Below, one piece after another: positions 43,657 to 52,208 of a DNA stretch of 64,000 nt. The notes beneath the pieces are model-generated. The model was not told where the DNA came from. It saw nothing but the letters and a program-made list of their open reading frames with translations, and made no database searches. Position 1 is the first letter of the stretch. Each line of letters starts with the position of its first letter. Made by a program: the position numbers and the translations under genes. Location: assembly GCA_017656255.1 (NCBI GenBank), contig JACDOE010000006.1, forward strand, positions 1 through 64,000, written 5' to 3'. This stretch comes from Bacillaceae bacterium. Lineage in GTDB: Bacteria; Bacillota; Bacilli; JACDOE01.

Positions 43657-44990
43657 ACAACGAGGAAAACTCATGGTGGGAGATTATCATTGAACGTTTT
43701 CTCTCCAAAATTCTGGAACCGTTTCAGCAACTGAAACCCATCGAAAAACTGGTGTTTGAATCATCACCGGATGCAGTCTGGGGATTGTTTACACTAGAGG
43801 AATATGAACAGGTGATCATCCCCGGACAAAATATTGTTTCGTTTCTTTCCTGGACGGTATTAGTGGTTGCGATTATCCTGGCCGCCCAGAGACTATCACT
43901 TTCCAGGATCAACCCCGGTGCTCGCCAGGACTATTTTCAACTGCTGGGTAACTGGTTGATTGTCACGGTCCTTTTGTACCAGGTGGAGACGATTTTTGAC
44001 ATCCTGTTTATGATTAATCATGCGATTGTGACCCTGTTTTACATCGAATCACCCGGTTCATTCCACGACATATTGTTTGTTAATCCGGAAACGGGAGCGG
44101 AATTGAATATCATCGCACAATTGATCATTCAGCTTGTCATTTTTGGATTATCGATCTGGCTCAACTTTTTTTACATCATGCGCAAATATGTGTTAATCTT
44201 TCTGATCATTCTGGCTCCTTTTTTTATCGTGCTTTTTCTTTTTCCGCAATCACGCGGTGTAACGGGGGCGTGGATGAAAGAAACGGTGAGTAATATTGCG
44301 GCACAAGCAGTGCATGCGATGATGCTGTGGGTTTATCTTTCCATGGGAGATGCCATATCGGCTAATTGGCTGGTCTATATTGTCGTATTGTGCCTGTTTA
44401 TTCCCTTTTCCGAAACACTGCGGATGCTGTTGGGGGCGACTGGAAGTACCGGACAACTGGCAACAGCAGGAACCATGATGGGGGCCGGTTTTCTTTTACA
44501 TATGGGACGGACATTTCAGCAAAGCCGGCAACTGGGGCGAGACATGGTGACCAGTCTCAGAGGGGATGAAGAAAAGCAAACTTCTTCATCTTCTTCAGAA
44601 GCTCGTCCCACACGACATCAACATCGGAACACTCAATCCGAAAAAAGAACGGCTCCCGTCAATCGACAGCGGATGCAAACGGCTTCCCGAATCACAGGAA
44701 GCGTAACAGGATTAACCGCAGGGGCCGCTGGAGCCATTATCGGAGCAGCGGCCATGGGTAGAGAAGGGATCGAGACAGGTGAGACCGTCGGACGTACGTT
44801 TGGTGAACCGGCGGGACAAGCAGTCGGGCGTGCTGCGTATGCTGGAGGGACTGTTGTGTCATCTTACGTGATCCGAAAGAAACAGACACAGCAGGATTCA
44901 CACCCCCAACCCGCATATGATGGTTTATACCGGGAAAAAGTGGCCGAAAGACGTCTGAGAAAGCGGCGAATCCGGAGGAACATCCGATGA
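43653..44990 (+). CDS. VirB6/TrbL-like polytopic membrane protein
   Basis: A 445-residue protein with an N-terminal amphipathic region, then five to seven transmembrane helices between about residues 57 and 275, including FFYIMRKYVLIFLIILAPFF. A hydrophilic linker rich in Ser/Gln/Arg follows, then a Gly/Ala-rich stretch (TGLTAGAAGAIIGAAAMG) and a basic tail. This is the form of VirB6/TrbL inner-membrane channel proteins. The GTG start overlaps the VirB4 stop (GTGTGA), and the end overlaps the next gene's ATG. Confidence 0.72.
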   Translation: MNNEENSWWEIIIERFLSKILEPFQQLKPIEKLVFESSPDAVWGLFTLEEYEQVIIPGQNIVSFLSWTVLVVAIILAAQRLSLSRINPGARQDYFQLLGNWLIVTVLLYQVETIFDILFMINHAIVTLFYIESPGSFHDILFVNPETGAELNIIAQLIIQLVIFGLSIWLNFFYIMRKYVLIFLIILAPFFIVLFLFPQSRGVTGAWMKETVSNIAAQAVHAMMLWVYLSMGDAISANWLVYIVVLCLFIPFSETLRMLLGATGSTGQLATAGTMMGAGFLLHMGRTFQQSRQLGRDMVTSLRGDEEKQTSSSSSEARPTRHQHRNTQSEKRTAPVNRQRMQTASRITGSVTGLTAGAAGAIIGAAAMGREGIETGETVGRTFGEPAGQAVGRAAYAGGTVVSSYVIRKKQTQQDSHPQPAYDGLYREKVAERRLRKRRIRRNIR

Positions 44991-46309
44991 GGTTATCCTC
45001 ACATACAGGCGAGGCCATGACAAAAAAAATATGGAGACGTCTGTCTTCTAAAGCGGGCAGAGTGGTCAACCGGTTATTATTTGTCATCATACGGGCAGCC
45101 ATTAAATTTGTATTAAAAAGACTGTTATGGATCCTTTCCGGGTCTGTCGGTCTTCCCGGTTTGCTCAGTCTGATTTTGATTATATTTATCGGGGGTGCGC
45201 TTATTTTTTTCTCTGTCGGATTTGACTGGGATATGACAGGGGACGGGAAGGAAGATCCGCGAATCAGGGAACAATTCATACAGGCTTCCAAAGAGAGCAT
45301 CGACCGATCCAGGGAAGAACAACTTCCCTATCAGTTGCCGTGGGCCGTAATTGCCGCACTGGAAAGAGTCCGCCTGCTCAAACAGGGTGGAGCTATTCAA
45401 CCCGTTCAAAGAATGGAAGAATTAAAACCGGTATTTGAGTATCAGTCGTATCCATTTGAAAACCATCGATATACAGTCATTACCACTTGTGGTCCGAACG
45501 GCTGTAAAAGCTATCAAACAGCGTTGAAAATCACCCATCCCCGAAGAAGAATGTTAACCAAAGCCTCAACCTGGGAAGGTGTGACAACCATCCATTACAT
45601 CAAAAAATCGGAACAGACCTTTCATAAAACAGGGGAAAGAATCTACCATAACGGGGAATATACCAAAACATTTACCGACTACTTAAAACGAGCCGTTTAC
45701 TGGGAACAGGAAGAAAAAACGTTCATCTCAGATTATTCCAGACTGGATACTGTTTTTGCCGACCACCACTTTCAACCGGATGACCGGGTACTGTTCAGCG
45801 AGATTGCCCGTGCCTTCAACCCTGAACTTAACCTTCCGTTTATCACGGCATACACTGGGATCACACCCTTGATTCCAGGGAGTACTTACACCGGTACCGT
45901 GAATGGCATGTGGGGCTGGCCGGTGCCTGAGAATACGGTGATCACGTCCCAGTTCGGATATCGCCGCATCACTGGAAGAGGGGAAGAATTTCATAAAGGC
46001 ATTGATATAGCCCCGTTAAAAACGGGAGTTAACGGAGACCCGGTTCATGCTGCTGCTGACGGCAGGGTGACTCGTGCAGAATGGTCCCGAGGTGGATACG
46101 GATGGGTCATTTACCTTCGACATGAAGATGGGTTTCAGACACGATATGCCCATCTGAGCCGGATTCTGGTGAGAGAAGAGGGACAGGTAAAAAGAGGGGA
46201 CATGATCGGCCTGATGGGAAACACGGGGGATTCTACCAATACGCATCTACACTTTGAAATCAGAAAAAATGGCCGGCCGCACGACCCCCTCATCTATATA
46301 AGGCCGTAG
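44987..46309 (+). CDS. Membrane-anchored M23 peptidase of the secretion operon
   Basis: A 440-residue protein with one transmembrane helix (about 55-80), an extracellular linker domain (90-300) and a C-terminal LytM/M23 zinc peptidase. Zinc motifs are HKGIDIAP and HLHFEIRKNG, with YAHLSRI between them. It should cut peptidoglycan cross-bridges to let the secretion channel through the wall, the job of VirB1/TrsG/PrgK-type hydrolases. CHAP or SLT domains are more common there, so M23 is a variation. The start overlaps the VirB6-like stop (ATGA). It ends the operon. Confidence 0.82.
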   Translation: MRLSSHTGEAMTKKIWRRLSSKAGRVVNRLLFVIIRAAIKFVLKRLLWILSGSVGLPGLLSLILIIFIGGALIFFSVGFDWDMTGDGKEDPRIREQFIQASKESIDRSREEQLPYQLPWAVIAALERVRLLKQGGAIQPVQRMEELKPVFEYQSYPFENHRYTVITTCGPNGCKSYQTALKITHPRRRMLTKASTWEGVTTIHYIKKSEQTFHKTGERIYHNGEYTKTFTDYLKRAVYWEQEEKTFISDYSRLDTVFADHHFQPDDRVLFSEIARAFNPELNLPFITAYTGITPLIPGSTYTGTVNGMWGWPVPENTVITSQFGYRRITGRGEEFHKGIDIAPLKTGVNGDPVHAAADGRVTRAEWSRGGYGWVIYLRHEDGFQTRYAHLSRILVREEGQVKRGDMIGLMGNTGDSTNTHLHFEIRKNGRPHDPLIYIRP

Positions 46310-46321
46310 CACACCTTCCCC

Positions 46322-46765
46322 TTACCTTTTATAGATTTTGATCCTGACCCGGTCTTGATCATGGCGGATCTTCATTCTGGAAGGGTCCATATCTTCTCCG
46401 ACATAAATCTGCCTGGTAAACCGGCTGGCATTCTGACTCTTTCGATAGATATTTTGCCCTTTCAATTCGGTTTGTTCATCATGGGCACCTGTGATAATCA
46501 GTGAACCGCTTTCACAGAAAACTTGAATATTTTGTGGATCCATTTTCGGCACCCCGGCCTGTACGAGATAATAATCACCGGCGTCCTGAACGGAAATTGA
46601 GAACTGATCCACATTGTATAAACGGTTTTGTCTGAATCGCTCAAACAGCTCCCGGAAATCCATCATCTCGTTAAACCAGGCGTCGACTTCCGACCGTTTT
46701 CCCTGGCGAGGATATCGAACCATCAACAATCCCTCCTCTAAAAGTTGATCAACCATCTGTTCCAT
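46322..46765 (-). CDS. Hsp20/alpha-crystallin-like small heat-shock or spore-coat-type protein
   Basis: A 147-residue protein with an alpha-crystallin-like domain at about 48-145: QFSISVQDAGDYYLVQAGVP, IQVFCESGSLIITGAH, and ending in RMKIRHDQDRVRIKIYK. The N-terminus is helical and charged. The canonical GVL/AxxxNGVL motif is not clear, so it could be a CotM/CotP-type spore protein rather than a chaperone. It converges with the M23 peptidase gene only 12 bases away. Confidence 0.7.
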   Translation of the reverse strand: MEQMVDQLLEEGLLMVRYPRQGKRSEVDAWFNEMMDFRELFERFRQNRLYNVDQFSISVQDAGDYYLVQAGVPKMDPQNIQVFCESGSLIITGAHDEQTELKGQNIYRKSQNASRFTRQIYVGEDMDPSRMKIRHDQDRVRIKIYKR

Positions 46766-46854
46766 ATTTTCACCGGGAAAAACCTTTTATAATATGTTAT
46801 GTTTATTAGAGAAAACAGGTACGAAAAACATGAAGTTCGGAGGCTCTGTCAACG

Positions 46855-47382
46855 ATGTATCCGGAAGCGTATATCCACTATCTGGTTCATTTTCATGCCA
46901 CCCGCGATTATTTCGAATGCCATGAAATTCTGGAGGAATATTGGAAAAGCCTGCCCCCTTCAAAGGATCATGACATCTGGGTTGGGCTGATTCAACTGGC
47001 CGTTTCACTGTATCATCAGCGGCGGGACAATTTTGCCGGTGCCGTTAAGATGATGAAAGGGGCATTGAACAACCTGGAACCTTGCGGAGAAAAATTAAAA
47101 GAACTGGGGTTGAACCCCGATGAACTCATCCCCGCTCTCAAAACCAGGTTGCGTGAACAGGAATTAAAGCAGCCGTATTACAGTATGAATCTTCCAATTA
47201 AAGATCCCGAACTAGAAAGACAGTGTCTGGATTTGTGTGAGAGAAAAGGGGTAAAATGGGGAGAACCCAGCCGTTTATCCGATACATTTTTAATTCATAA
47301 GCATAAATTGAGAGACAGAAGCGACGTGATTGCCGAACGCAGGCGACAACTTCAGCAAAAGAACCGGAATCGGCTGCAATAA
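46855..47382 (+). CDS. DUF309 family protein (YpuF-like)
   Basis: A 175-residue helical protein with the DUF309 signature [19 protein letters not shown] near residue 12 (His/Glu pattern) and [18 protein letters not shown]. The C-terminal 60 residues are a charged extension. Family function is unknown, and the His-Glu motifs suggest metal binding. ATG after GGAGG. It lies 41 bases upstream of uvrC. Confidence 0.78.
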   Translation: MYPEAYIHYLVHFHATRDYFECHEILEEYWKSLPPSKDHDIWVGLIQLAVSLYHQRRDNFAGAVKMMKGALNNLEPCGEKLKELGLNPDELIPALKTRLREQELKQPYYSMNLPIKDPELERQCLDLCERKGVKWGEPSRLSDTFLIHKHKLRDRSDVIAERRRQLQQKNRNRLQ

Positions 47383-47423
47383 ACAGGTTGGAAAGGGCTC
47401 TGAGACATCTGGAGGGAGTGACC

Positions 47424-49202
47424 GTGAAAGAACTGAAACAGAAACTGGCGCTTTTGCCGGACAAACCGGGCTGTTATCTGATGAAGAACGGTGACGGTGA
47501 AGTTATTTATGTGGGAAAGGCAAAAGTGTTGAAAAATCGTGTCCGGTCCTATTTTACCGGAAGCCATGACAGTAAGACACAGCGTCTTGTCAGTGAGATC
47601 CGAGATTTTGAATATATTGTCACCAACAGTGCCTCGGAAGCGCTGTTGCTGGAGTGTAATCTTATTAAAAAACATAATCCCCGTTACAATGTGATGCTCA
47701 AGGATGACAAGACCTATCCTTATATCAAAATTACCAATGAAACACATCCCCGTCTGGAGATCACACGAAAAGTCAAGCGGGACGGCGCCAAATATTTTGG
47801 ACCCTATGTCAGTGCGGGAGCAGCCCAGCAGACAAAAAAACTGCTGGATAAATTATATCCGCTCCGCAAATGTAAAAATATCCCCAATAAAGTCTGCCTG
47901 TATTATCATCTGGGACAGTGCCTCGCTCCGTGTGAGCATGATGTGGATGTCGCCGACTATGATGATATGATTCAGGAGATCACCCGTTTTCTTAACGGCG
48001 GTCATGATGAAATTCGGGAGCAACTTCATGAAAAAATGATGCAGGCATCTGAAAACCTGGAATTCGAAAAAGCAAAGGAACTGCGCGATCAAATTCGTTA
48101 TATTGATTCCATTCGGGAAAAACAGAAAATTACATTTAACGATCATATCGATCGTGATGTGTTTGGATATTATGCTGACAAAGGATGGATGTGCATTCAG
48201 GTTTTCCATATCCGGCAGGGAAAATTGCTGGAACGGAATGTAACCATTTTTCCCTATTACAGTGATGAGAAAGATGACTTTCTTTCCTATGTCACGCAAT
48301 TTTATCATGAACAAAACCTGCGCCCCAAAGAGATTTACCTGCCCGAGGGCGTGGACACCGAGGATCTGCAGGACTTGCTTGGAGTGACAGTCCGGGTTCC
48401 CAAACGGGGATTGAAAAAACAACTGGTGGATATGGCAATCGAAAACGCTGAAATCGCGCTAGAGGAAAAATTTAAAATGATGGAGCAGAACGAAGCGCGG
48501 ACCATCCAGGCCATTGAAAATCTCGGCAAAATTCTGGGTATCCAGATGCCCCGACGTATTGAAGCCTTTGATAACTCCAATATCCAGGGAGTTGACCCCG
48601 TTTCTGCGATGGTGGTCTTCATTGACGGAAAGCCGGAACGAAGCGAATATAGAAAATATAAGATCAAAACGGTTCAGGGCCCGGATGATTATGAATCGAT
48701 GCGGGAAGTGATCCGCCGCCGGTACACCCGGGTCCTCAGAGAAAACCTTCCCTTGCCCGATCTGGTCGTCGTGGACGGCGGAAAAGGGCAGATTTCGGCA
48801 GCCATTGATGTGCTGGAGAATGAACTGGGCTTATACATTCCAGTATGCGGCCTGGCAAAAGATGAAAAACACAAAACTGCCCGGTTATTGATCGGAGATC
48901 CGCCTCAGGAGGCCAACCTTAAACGTAACAGTTATGAATTCTACCTCCTGCAACGTATTCAGGAAGAAGTTCACCGTTTCGCCATCACCTTTCATCGAAA
49001 GACCCGGGGAAAAAAGATGTTTCAGTCTGAACTTGACGATATCCCGGGAGTGGGGCCGAAAAGAAAACGCTTGTTGTTGAAACATTTCGGATCAATCAAA
49101 AAAATGAGAGAAGCAACCGTAGATGATTATCGACAAATTGGGATCGGAGACAAACTGGCAAAGCAGATTCTTAAGCACTTAAAGAAAGAAAGCAATGCAT
49201 GA
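47424..49202 (+). CDS. uvrC: UvrABC system subunit C
   Basis: A 592-residue nucleotide-excision-repair endonuclease that makes both incisions around a lesion. Domains are a GIY-YIG nuclease ([20 protein letters not shown], residues 14-95), UVR (about 195-230, [15 protein letters not shown]), a UvrC RNase H domain with [10 protein letters not shown] and [13 protein letters not shown], and a C-terminal HhH pair ([20 protein letters not shown]). Length fits Bacillus UvrC (598). GTG 47424 has GGAGGG at seven bases; the extension to 47388 is rejected. Confidence 0.95.
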   Translation: MKELKQKLALLPDKPGCYLMKNGDGEVIYVGKAKVLKNRVRSYFTGSHDSKTQRLVSEIRDFEYIVTNSASEALLLECNLIKKHNPRYNVMLKDDKTYPYIKITNETHPRLEITRKVKRDGAKYFGPYVSAGAAQQTKKLLDKLYPLRKCKNIPNKVCLYYHLGQCLAPCEHDVDVADYDDMIQEITRFLNGGHDEIREQLHEKMMQASENLEFEKAKELRDQIRYIDSIREKQKITFNDHIDRDVFGYYADKGWMCIQVFHIRQGKLLERNVTIFPYYSDEKDDFLSYVTQFYHEQNLRPKEIYLPEGVDTEDLQDLLGVTVRVPKRGLKKQLVDMAIENAEIALEEKFKMMEQNEARTIQAIENLGKILGIQMPRRIEAFDNSNIQGVDPVSAMVVFIDGKPERSEYRKYKIKTVQGPDDYESMREVIRRRYTRVLRENLPLPDLVVVDGGKGQISAAIDVLENELGLYIPVCGLAKDEKHKTARLLIGDPPQEANLKRNSYEFYLLQRIQEEVHRFAITFHRKTRGKKMFQSELDDIPGVGPKRKRLLLKHFGSIKKMREATVDDYRQIGIGDKLAKQILKHLKKESNA

Positions 49203-49213
49203 ACAAAGTCCGG

Positions 49214-49242
49214 TTGCATCGATATAGAACCCGTGTTATAAT
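49214..49242 (+). promoter_or_regulatory. SigA-type promoter of lysC
   Basis: TTGCAT (49214-49219), a 17-base spacer, TATAAT (49237-49242). It lies 50 bases before the lysine riboswitch. Confidence 0.8.
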
Positions 49243-49291
49243 GCTAGGCAAGTAAATTTTGAAAATGAAAAATAGCATGCCTCACTTCCTT

Positions 49292-49480
49292 GAAGTGAGG
49301 TAGAGGAGCGGAAACCATCAGTACCTGTTGGGAGAAAACGGTTTTTCCATGAACAGCAGGGAAAGGGGAATTCGCCGAAGTTTTGTCTGAAACCGTGCAG
49401 GCAAAGCTGGGCTTGCGTTGAATAAGCGTAAGACTGTCATTACAGATTTATCCCGATCTGTAATGGAGAACTATCTCACA
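49292..49480 (+). promoter_or_regulatory. Lysine riboswitch (L box)
   Basis: The L-box landmarks are present in order: GAGGTAGAGG, ATCAGTA, AGGGGAATTCGCCGAAG, GCTGGGCTTGCGTTGAATAAGC (a stem), AGACTGTCATTACAG, and TGGAGAACTATCTCAC closing P1 against GTGAGGTAG. Known members bind lysine and terminate transcription of the downstream gene. Confidence 0.95.
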
Positions 49481-49494
49481 GGGGAAGGGGTTGT

Positions 49495-49547
49495 GTTGTT
49501 GTACGGGTTATACGCAACAACGAGGTCAACCTTGTTGTTGCTTTTTT
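49495..49547 (+). terminator. Lysine-riboswitch antiterminator/terminator switch
   Basis: GCAACAAC (49514-49521) can pair either with the upstream GTTGTTG (49495-49501, antiterminator) or with the downstream GTTGTTGC (49534-49541), which is followed by TTTTTT (terminator). The two choices are mutually exclusive. Confidence 0.85.
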
Positions 49548-49675
49548 CATATTTTTTTAGCCGGAGTGTCATGCACAAAAAGTACAATTGTTCACCCTGG
49601 GTGGACACACCGGCGTTATTAAACCATTTTTATAACACAGATAGGAGAATGGGAGTAGGAGGAATTAAAAAAACG

Positions 49676-50917
49676 ATGAGTATTGTTGTTCAGAAGTACG
49701 GAGGAACTTCCGTAGGAAGTGTGGAACGGATTCAGCATGTAGCCAGGCGGGTCGTACAGGCCAGAGAAGCCGGCCATGACTGCGTGGTTGTCGTGTCCGC
49801 CATGGGTAAATCAACGGATAAACTGGTTGATATGGCTAAAGAAATCTGTCCTTATCCCGATGAACGGGAAATGGATATGTTGTTGACGACCGGCGAACAG
49901 GTATCCATTGCCCTGCTTACCATGGCTCTTCACCAGTTGGGGCATAAGGCTGTTTCCATGACCGGCTGGCAGGCGGGCATTTTGACGGAGCCGGTTCATG
50001 GCAGTGCCAGAATCAAAAAGATTAATCCGGAACCGGTACTGAATGAATTAAAACAGGGAAAAATAGTTGTCGTAGCAGGTTTCCAGGGATGGACGGAAGA
50101 CAGACAGATTACCACACTGGGACGGGGCGGATCGGATACGACGGCGGTTGCACTTGCTGCGAGCCTGAATGCGGAAAGATGTGAAATCTATACCGATGTC
50201 ACGGGAGTCTATACGGCTGATCCACGGATTGTGCCCCAGGCGCGCAAGCTGAAATCCATCTCTTATGATGAAATGCTGGAATTGGCCAATCTGGGTGCCG
50301 GTGTGTTGCACCCCCGTGCTGTCGAAACGGCCAAGAATCATGATGTAAAGCTGGTTGTATGTTCAAGTTTTGTGGATGAACCGGGAACAAAAGTAGAGGA
50401 GGAATCAAACATGGAGCAAGGTCTGGTAGTCAGCGGTGTTGCCCATGATAAAGATATTGCCAAAATCACAGTGACGAAAATGCCCAACCGGGTCGGAACC
50501 CTGTCCAAGTTGTTCACCACACTCGCCGAAAATCACATTAATGTGGACATCATCATCCAGAGTACTTATGTGGCGGATACAACCAATATCTCTTTCTCTG
50601 TTTCCGGAAATGATCTGAAGAAAACACTTGAAGTGCTGGAAAACAACAAAGATAAGCTTTCATATGAAGAAGTGCTTCATGAAGACGGTCTGGCCAAAGT
50701 TTCTATCGTCGGAGCCGGCATGATTTCCAATCCCGGTGTTGCTGCCCGGATGTTTCATGAACTGAGCGAGGCGGATGTGCCGATTCACATGGTCAGCACC
50801 TCTGAAATTAAAGTATCCTGTGTCATTCCTGCAGGGAAAACGGAAGAAGCGGTCAATGCGCTTCACACAGCTTTCGGCCTGAATGCCGAGGACCAGGCGG
50901 TTGTTCACGGGTCTTAA
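49676..50917 (+). CDS. lysC: Lysine-sensitive aspartate kinase (alpha and beta from one gene)
   Basis: A 413-residue aspartokinase, the first step of the aspartate-family pathway (lysine, DAP, methionine, threonine). The N-terminal kinase domain has VQKYGGTSVGSVERI and TLGRGGSDTTAVALAA. The C-terminal half carries two ACT domains (VGTLSKLFTTLAENHINVDI and VSIVGAGMISNPGVAARM). An internal ATG at 50411 (Met246) has AGAGGAGG eight bases upstream. This matches Bacillus aspartokinase II, where the beta subunit starts internally. The frame opens at 49418 inside the riboswitch, but the start at 49676 is the one that matches the family. Confidence 0.93.
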   Translation: MSIVVQKYGGTSVGSVERIQHVARRVVQAREAGHDCVVVVSAMGKSTDKLVDMAKEICPYPDEREMDMLLTTGEQVSIALLTMALHQLGHKAVSMTGWQAGILTEPVHGSARIKKINPEPVLNELKQGKIVVVAGFQGWTEDRQITTLGRGGSDTTAVALAASLNAERCEIYTDVTGVYTADPRIVPQARKLKSISYDEMLELANLGAGVLHPRAVETAKNHDVKLVVCSSFVDEPGTKVEEESNMEQGLVVSGVAHDKDIAKITVTKMPNRVGTLSKLFTTLAENHINVDIIIQSTYVADTTNISFSVSGNDLKKTLEVLENNKDKLSYEEVLHEDGLAKVSIVGAGMISNPGVAARMFHELSEADVPIHMVSTSEIKVSCVIPAGKTEEAVNALHTAFGLNAEDQAVVHGS

Positions 50918-50963
50918 GAAAAATTTGGAGCATATAAGAACCATTTTCACCAATCATTAAAAA

Positions 50964-51066
50964 GGGGATGGCATATTCCGGTTTCATTGGGTACACTATA
51001 AAAGGTACAAGTATCCAAACAGATATGACGCCAGTGGGAACGGAATCACTGTCATTTCCCATCCCC
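50964..51066. ncRNA. Candidate structured RNA: three nested stems
   Basis: Nested complementary segments: GGGGATGG (50964-50971) with CCATCCCC (51059-51066), ATTCCG (50975-50980) with CGGAAT (51041-51046), and TTGGGTAC (50987-50994) with GTATCCAA (51011-51018, one G-U). This makes a 103-base rod. On the reverse strand the last stem arm is followed by TTTTT, as in a terminated small RNA. No known RNA family recognised. Confidence 0.4.
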
Positions 51067-51106
51067 TGACTTTATCGGAAGACACATTGATTACTGTCTG
51101 TGTTTA

Positions 51107-51128
51107 AAAGCGAAACATTCGCTTTATT
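51107..51128 (+). terminator. Terminator downstream of lysC
   Basis: AAAGCGAA and TTCGCTTT form a perfect 8-bp stem with a 3-base loop, followed by ATTT. From here to the sdh promoter (51129-51348) I see no gene or clear element. Confidence 0.65.
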
Positions 51129-51348
51129 TAACGTCAACCACGGGTGTATTTTTTTTGATTATGATTCATCGTGTGTCTTTATATTTCCGAATATTTTGAT
51201 GTATCCCATACATTATCGTTTGTGTTAATCTTTTAGCCGGATATCGCAGTGACTGTTTTTCGAAACAGCATATGAAAAGCAGGAAAACGGTTAAATGGTG
51301 CTCATAAGGGGAACGCACCCCCTTTTACAGACATATCCGGGAGATTTC

Positions 51349-51377
51349 TTGACGCTCTTACATTGTAAGAGTACAAT
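51349..51377 (+). promoter_or_regulatory. sdh promoter with a palindrome filling the spacer
   Basis: TTGACG (51349-51354), a 17-base spacer, TACAAT (51372-51377). The spacer CTCTTACATTGTAAGAG is a perfect inverted repeat (8+1+8), so a dimeric regulator probably binds between -35 and -10. Confidence 0.75.
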
Positions 51378-51550
51378 AAGTTTGTCATAGAATGTTCAAA
51401 TGTTTGTTATTAATTTCACATTATGTTTTACCTTTAAAAAGGGGGCGTTGCACAGAGGATTTTGGAGTGGAGAGTTTTTGTAAGTGGAGAAAAAGAGATG
51501 AAAGAGAGACCGAAGAAGACGTGATTATGGTGAAGGAGGGACAACCACTT

Positions 51551-52183
51551 ATGGCGAGCAGCCACTATTTCAATCGAAAACTTCATTCGTTGTTGGGCGT
51601 TATCCCGGTAGGTTTTTTTCTGATTGAACACCTGATTACCAACTATTTTGCGACAAGAGGCCCCGAAGCCTTTAATGAAAAGGTGGAATGGATTGAGAGT
51701 CTTCCGTTTTTGCCCTTTTTAGAAATCTTTTTTATCTTTTTACCGCTGTTGTACCATGCTGTGTACGGGTTGCACATTGCGTTTACAGCCAAACACAATG
51801 TAGGCAATTACGGATATTTTCGCAACGTTATGTTCATGCTGCAGCGGGTTACGGGCGTCATTACATTGATTTATGTTGCCTGGCATGTGTGGGAGACCCG
51901 TCTCCAGAAACTCTTATATGGAACAAAAGTAAACTTCGATATGATGGCTGAGATCCTGGATAATCCGTTCATGGTTGCTTTTTATGCGATCGGGATTGTG
52001 GCAGCGGTCTTCCATTTCAGCAACGGTATGTGGTCATTTCTGGTTAGCTGGGGAATCACCATCGGTCCCCGGGCACAGCGGATTTCGACTTACGTTTGGA
52101 TGGTTGTATTCGTGATCGTTTCTACCATCGGATTGATGGCACTGTATGCCTTCGCTAATCCGTCAATGGCCGGCCAATTATAA
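51551..52183 (+). CDS. sdhC: Succinate dehydrogenase cytochrome b558 subunit
   Basis: A 210-residue, five-helix dihaem membrane anchor of the Bacillus type that passes electrons to menaquinone. It starts HYFNRKLHSLLGVIPVGFFL, where the first haem-ligand region lies, and further His residues are in LYHAVYGLH and AWHVWE. ATG 51551 is chosen because relatives begin just before the (K/R)LHSLLG block; the frame opens much earlier (51392). It is the first gene of sdhCAB. Confidence 0.92.
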   Translation: MASSHYFNRKLHSLLGVIPVGFFLIEHLITNYFATRGPEAFNEKVEWIESLPFLPFLEIFFIFLPLLYHAVYGLHIAFTAKHNVGNYGYFRNVMFMLQRVTGVITLIYVAWHVWETRLQKLLYGTKVNFDMMAEILDNPFMVAFYAIGIVAAVFHFSNGMWSFLVSWGITIGPRAQRISTYVWMVVFVIVSTIGLMALYAFANPSMAGQL

Positions 52184-52208
52184 GGATAAAGGGGAGTGAG
52201 AGGATACC

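Noticed and set aside
40095-46309. Calling the secretion-like operon an integrative conjugative element
   Set aside because: No integrase, relaxase, coupling protein, excisionase or flanking direct repeat was found in the window.
49418-49675. N-terminal extension of aspartokinase
   Set aside because: It lies within the lysine riboswitch and its terminator, and the family starts at 49676.
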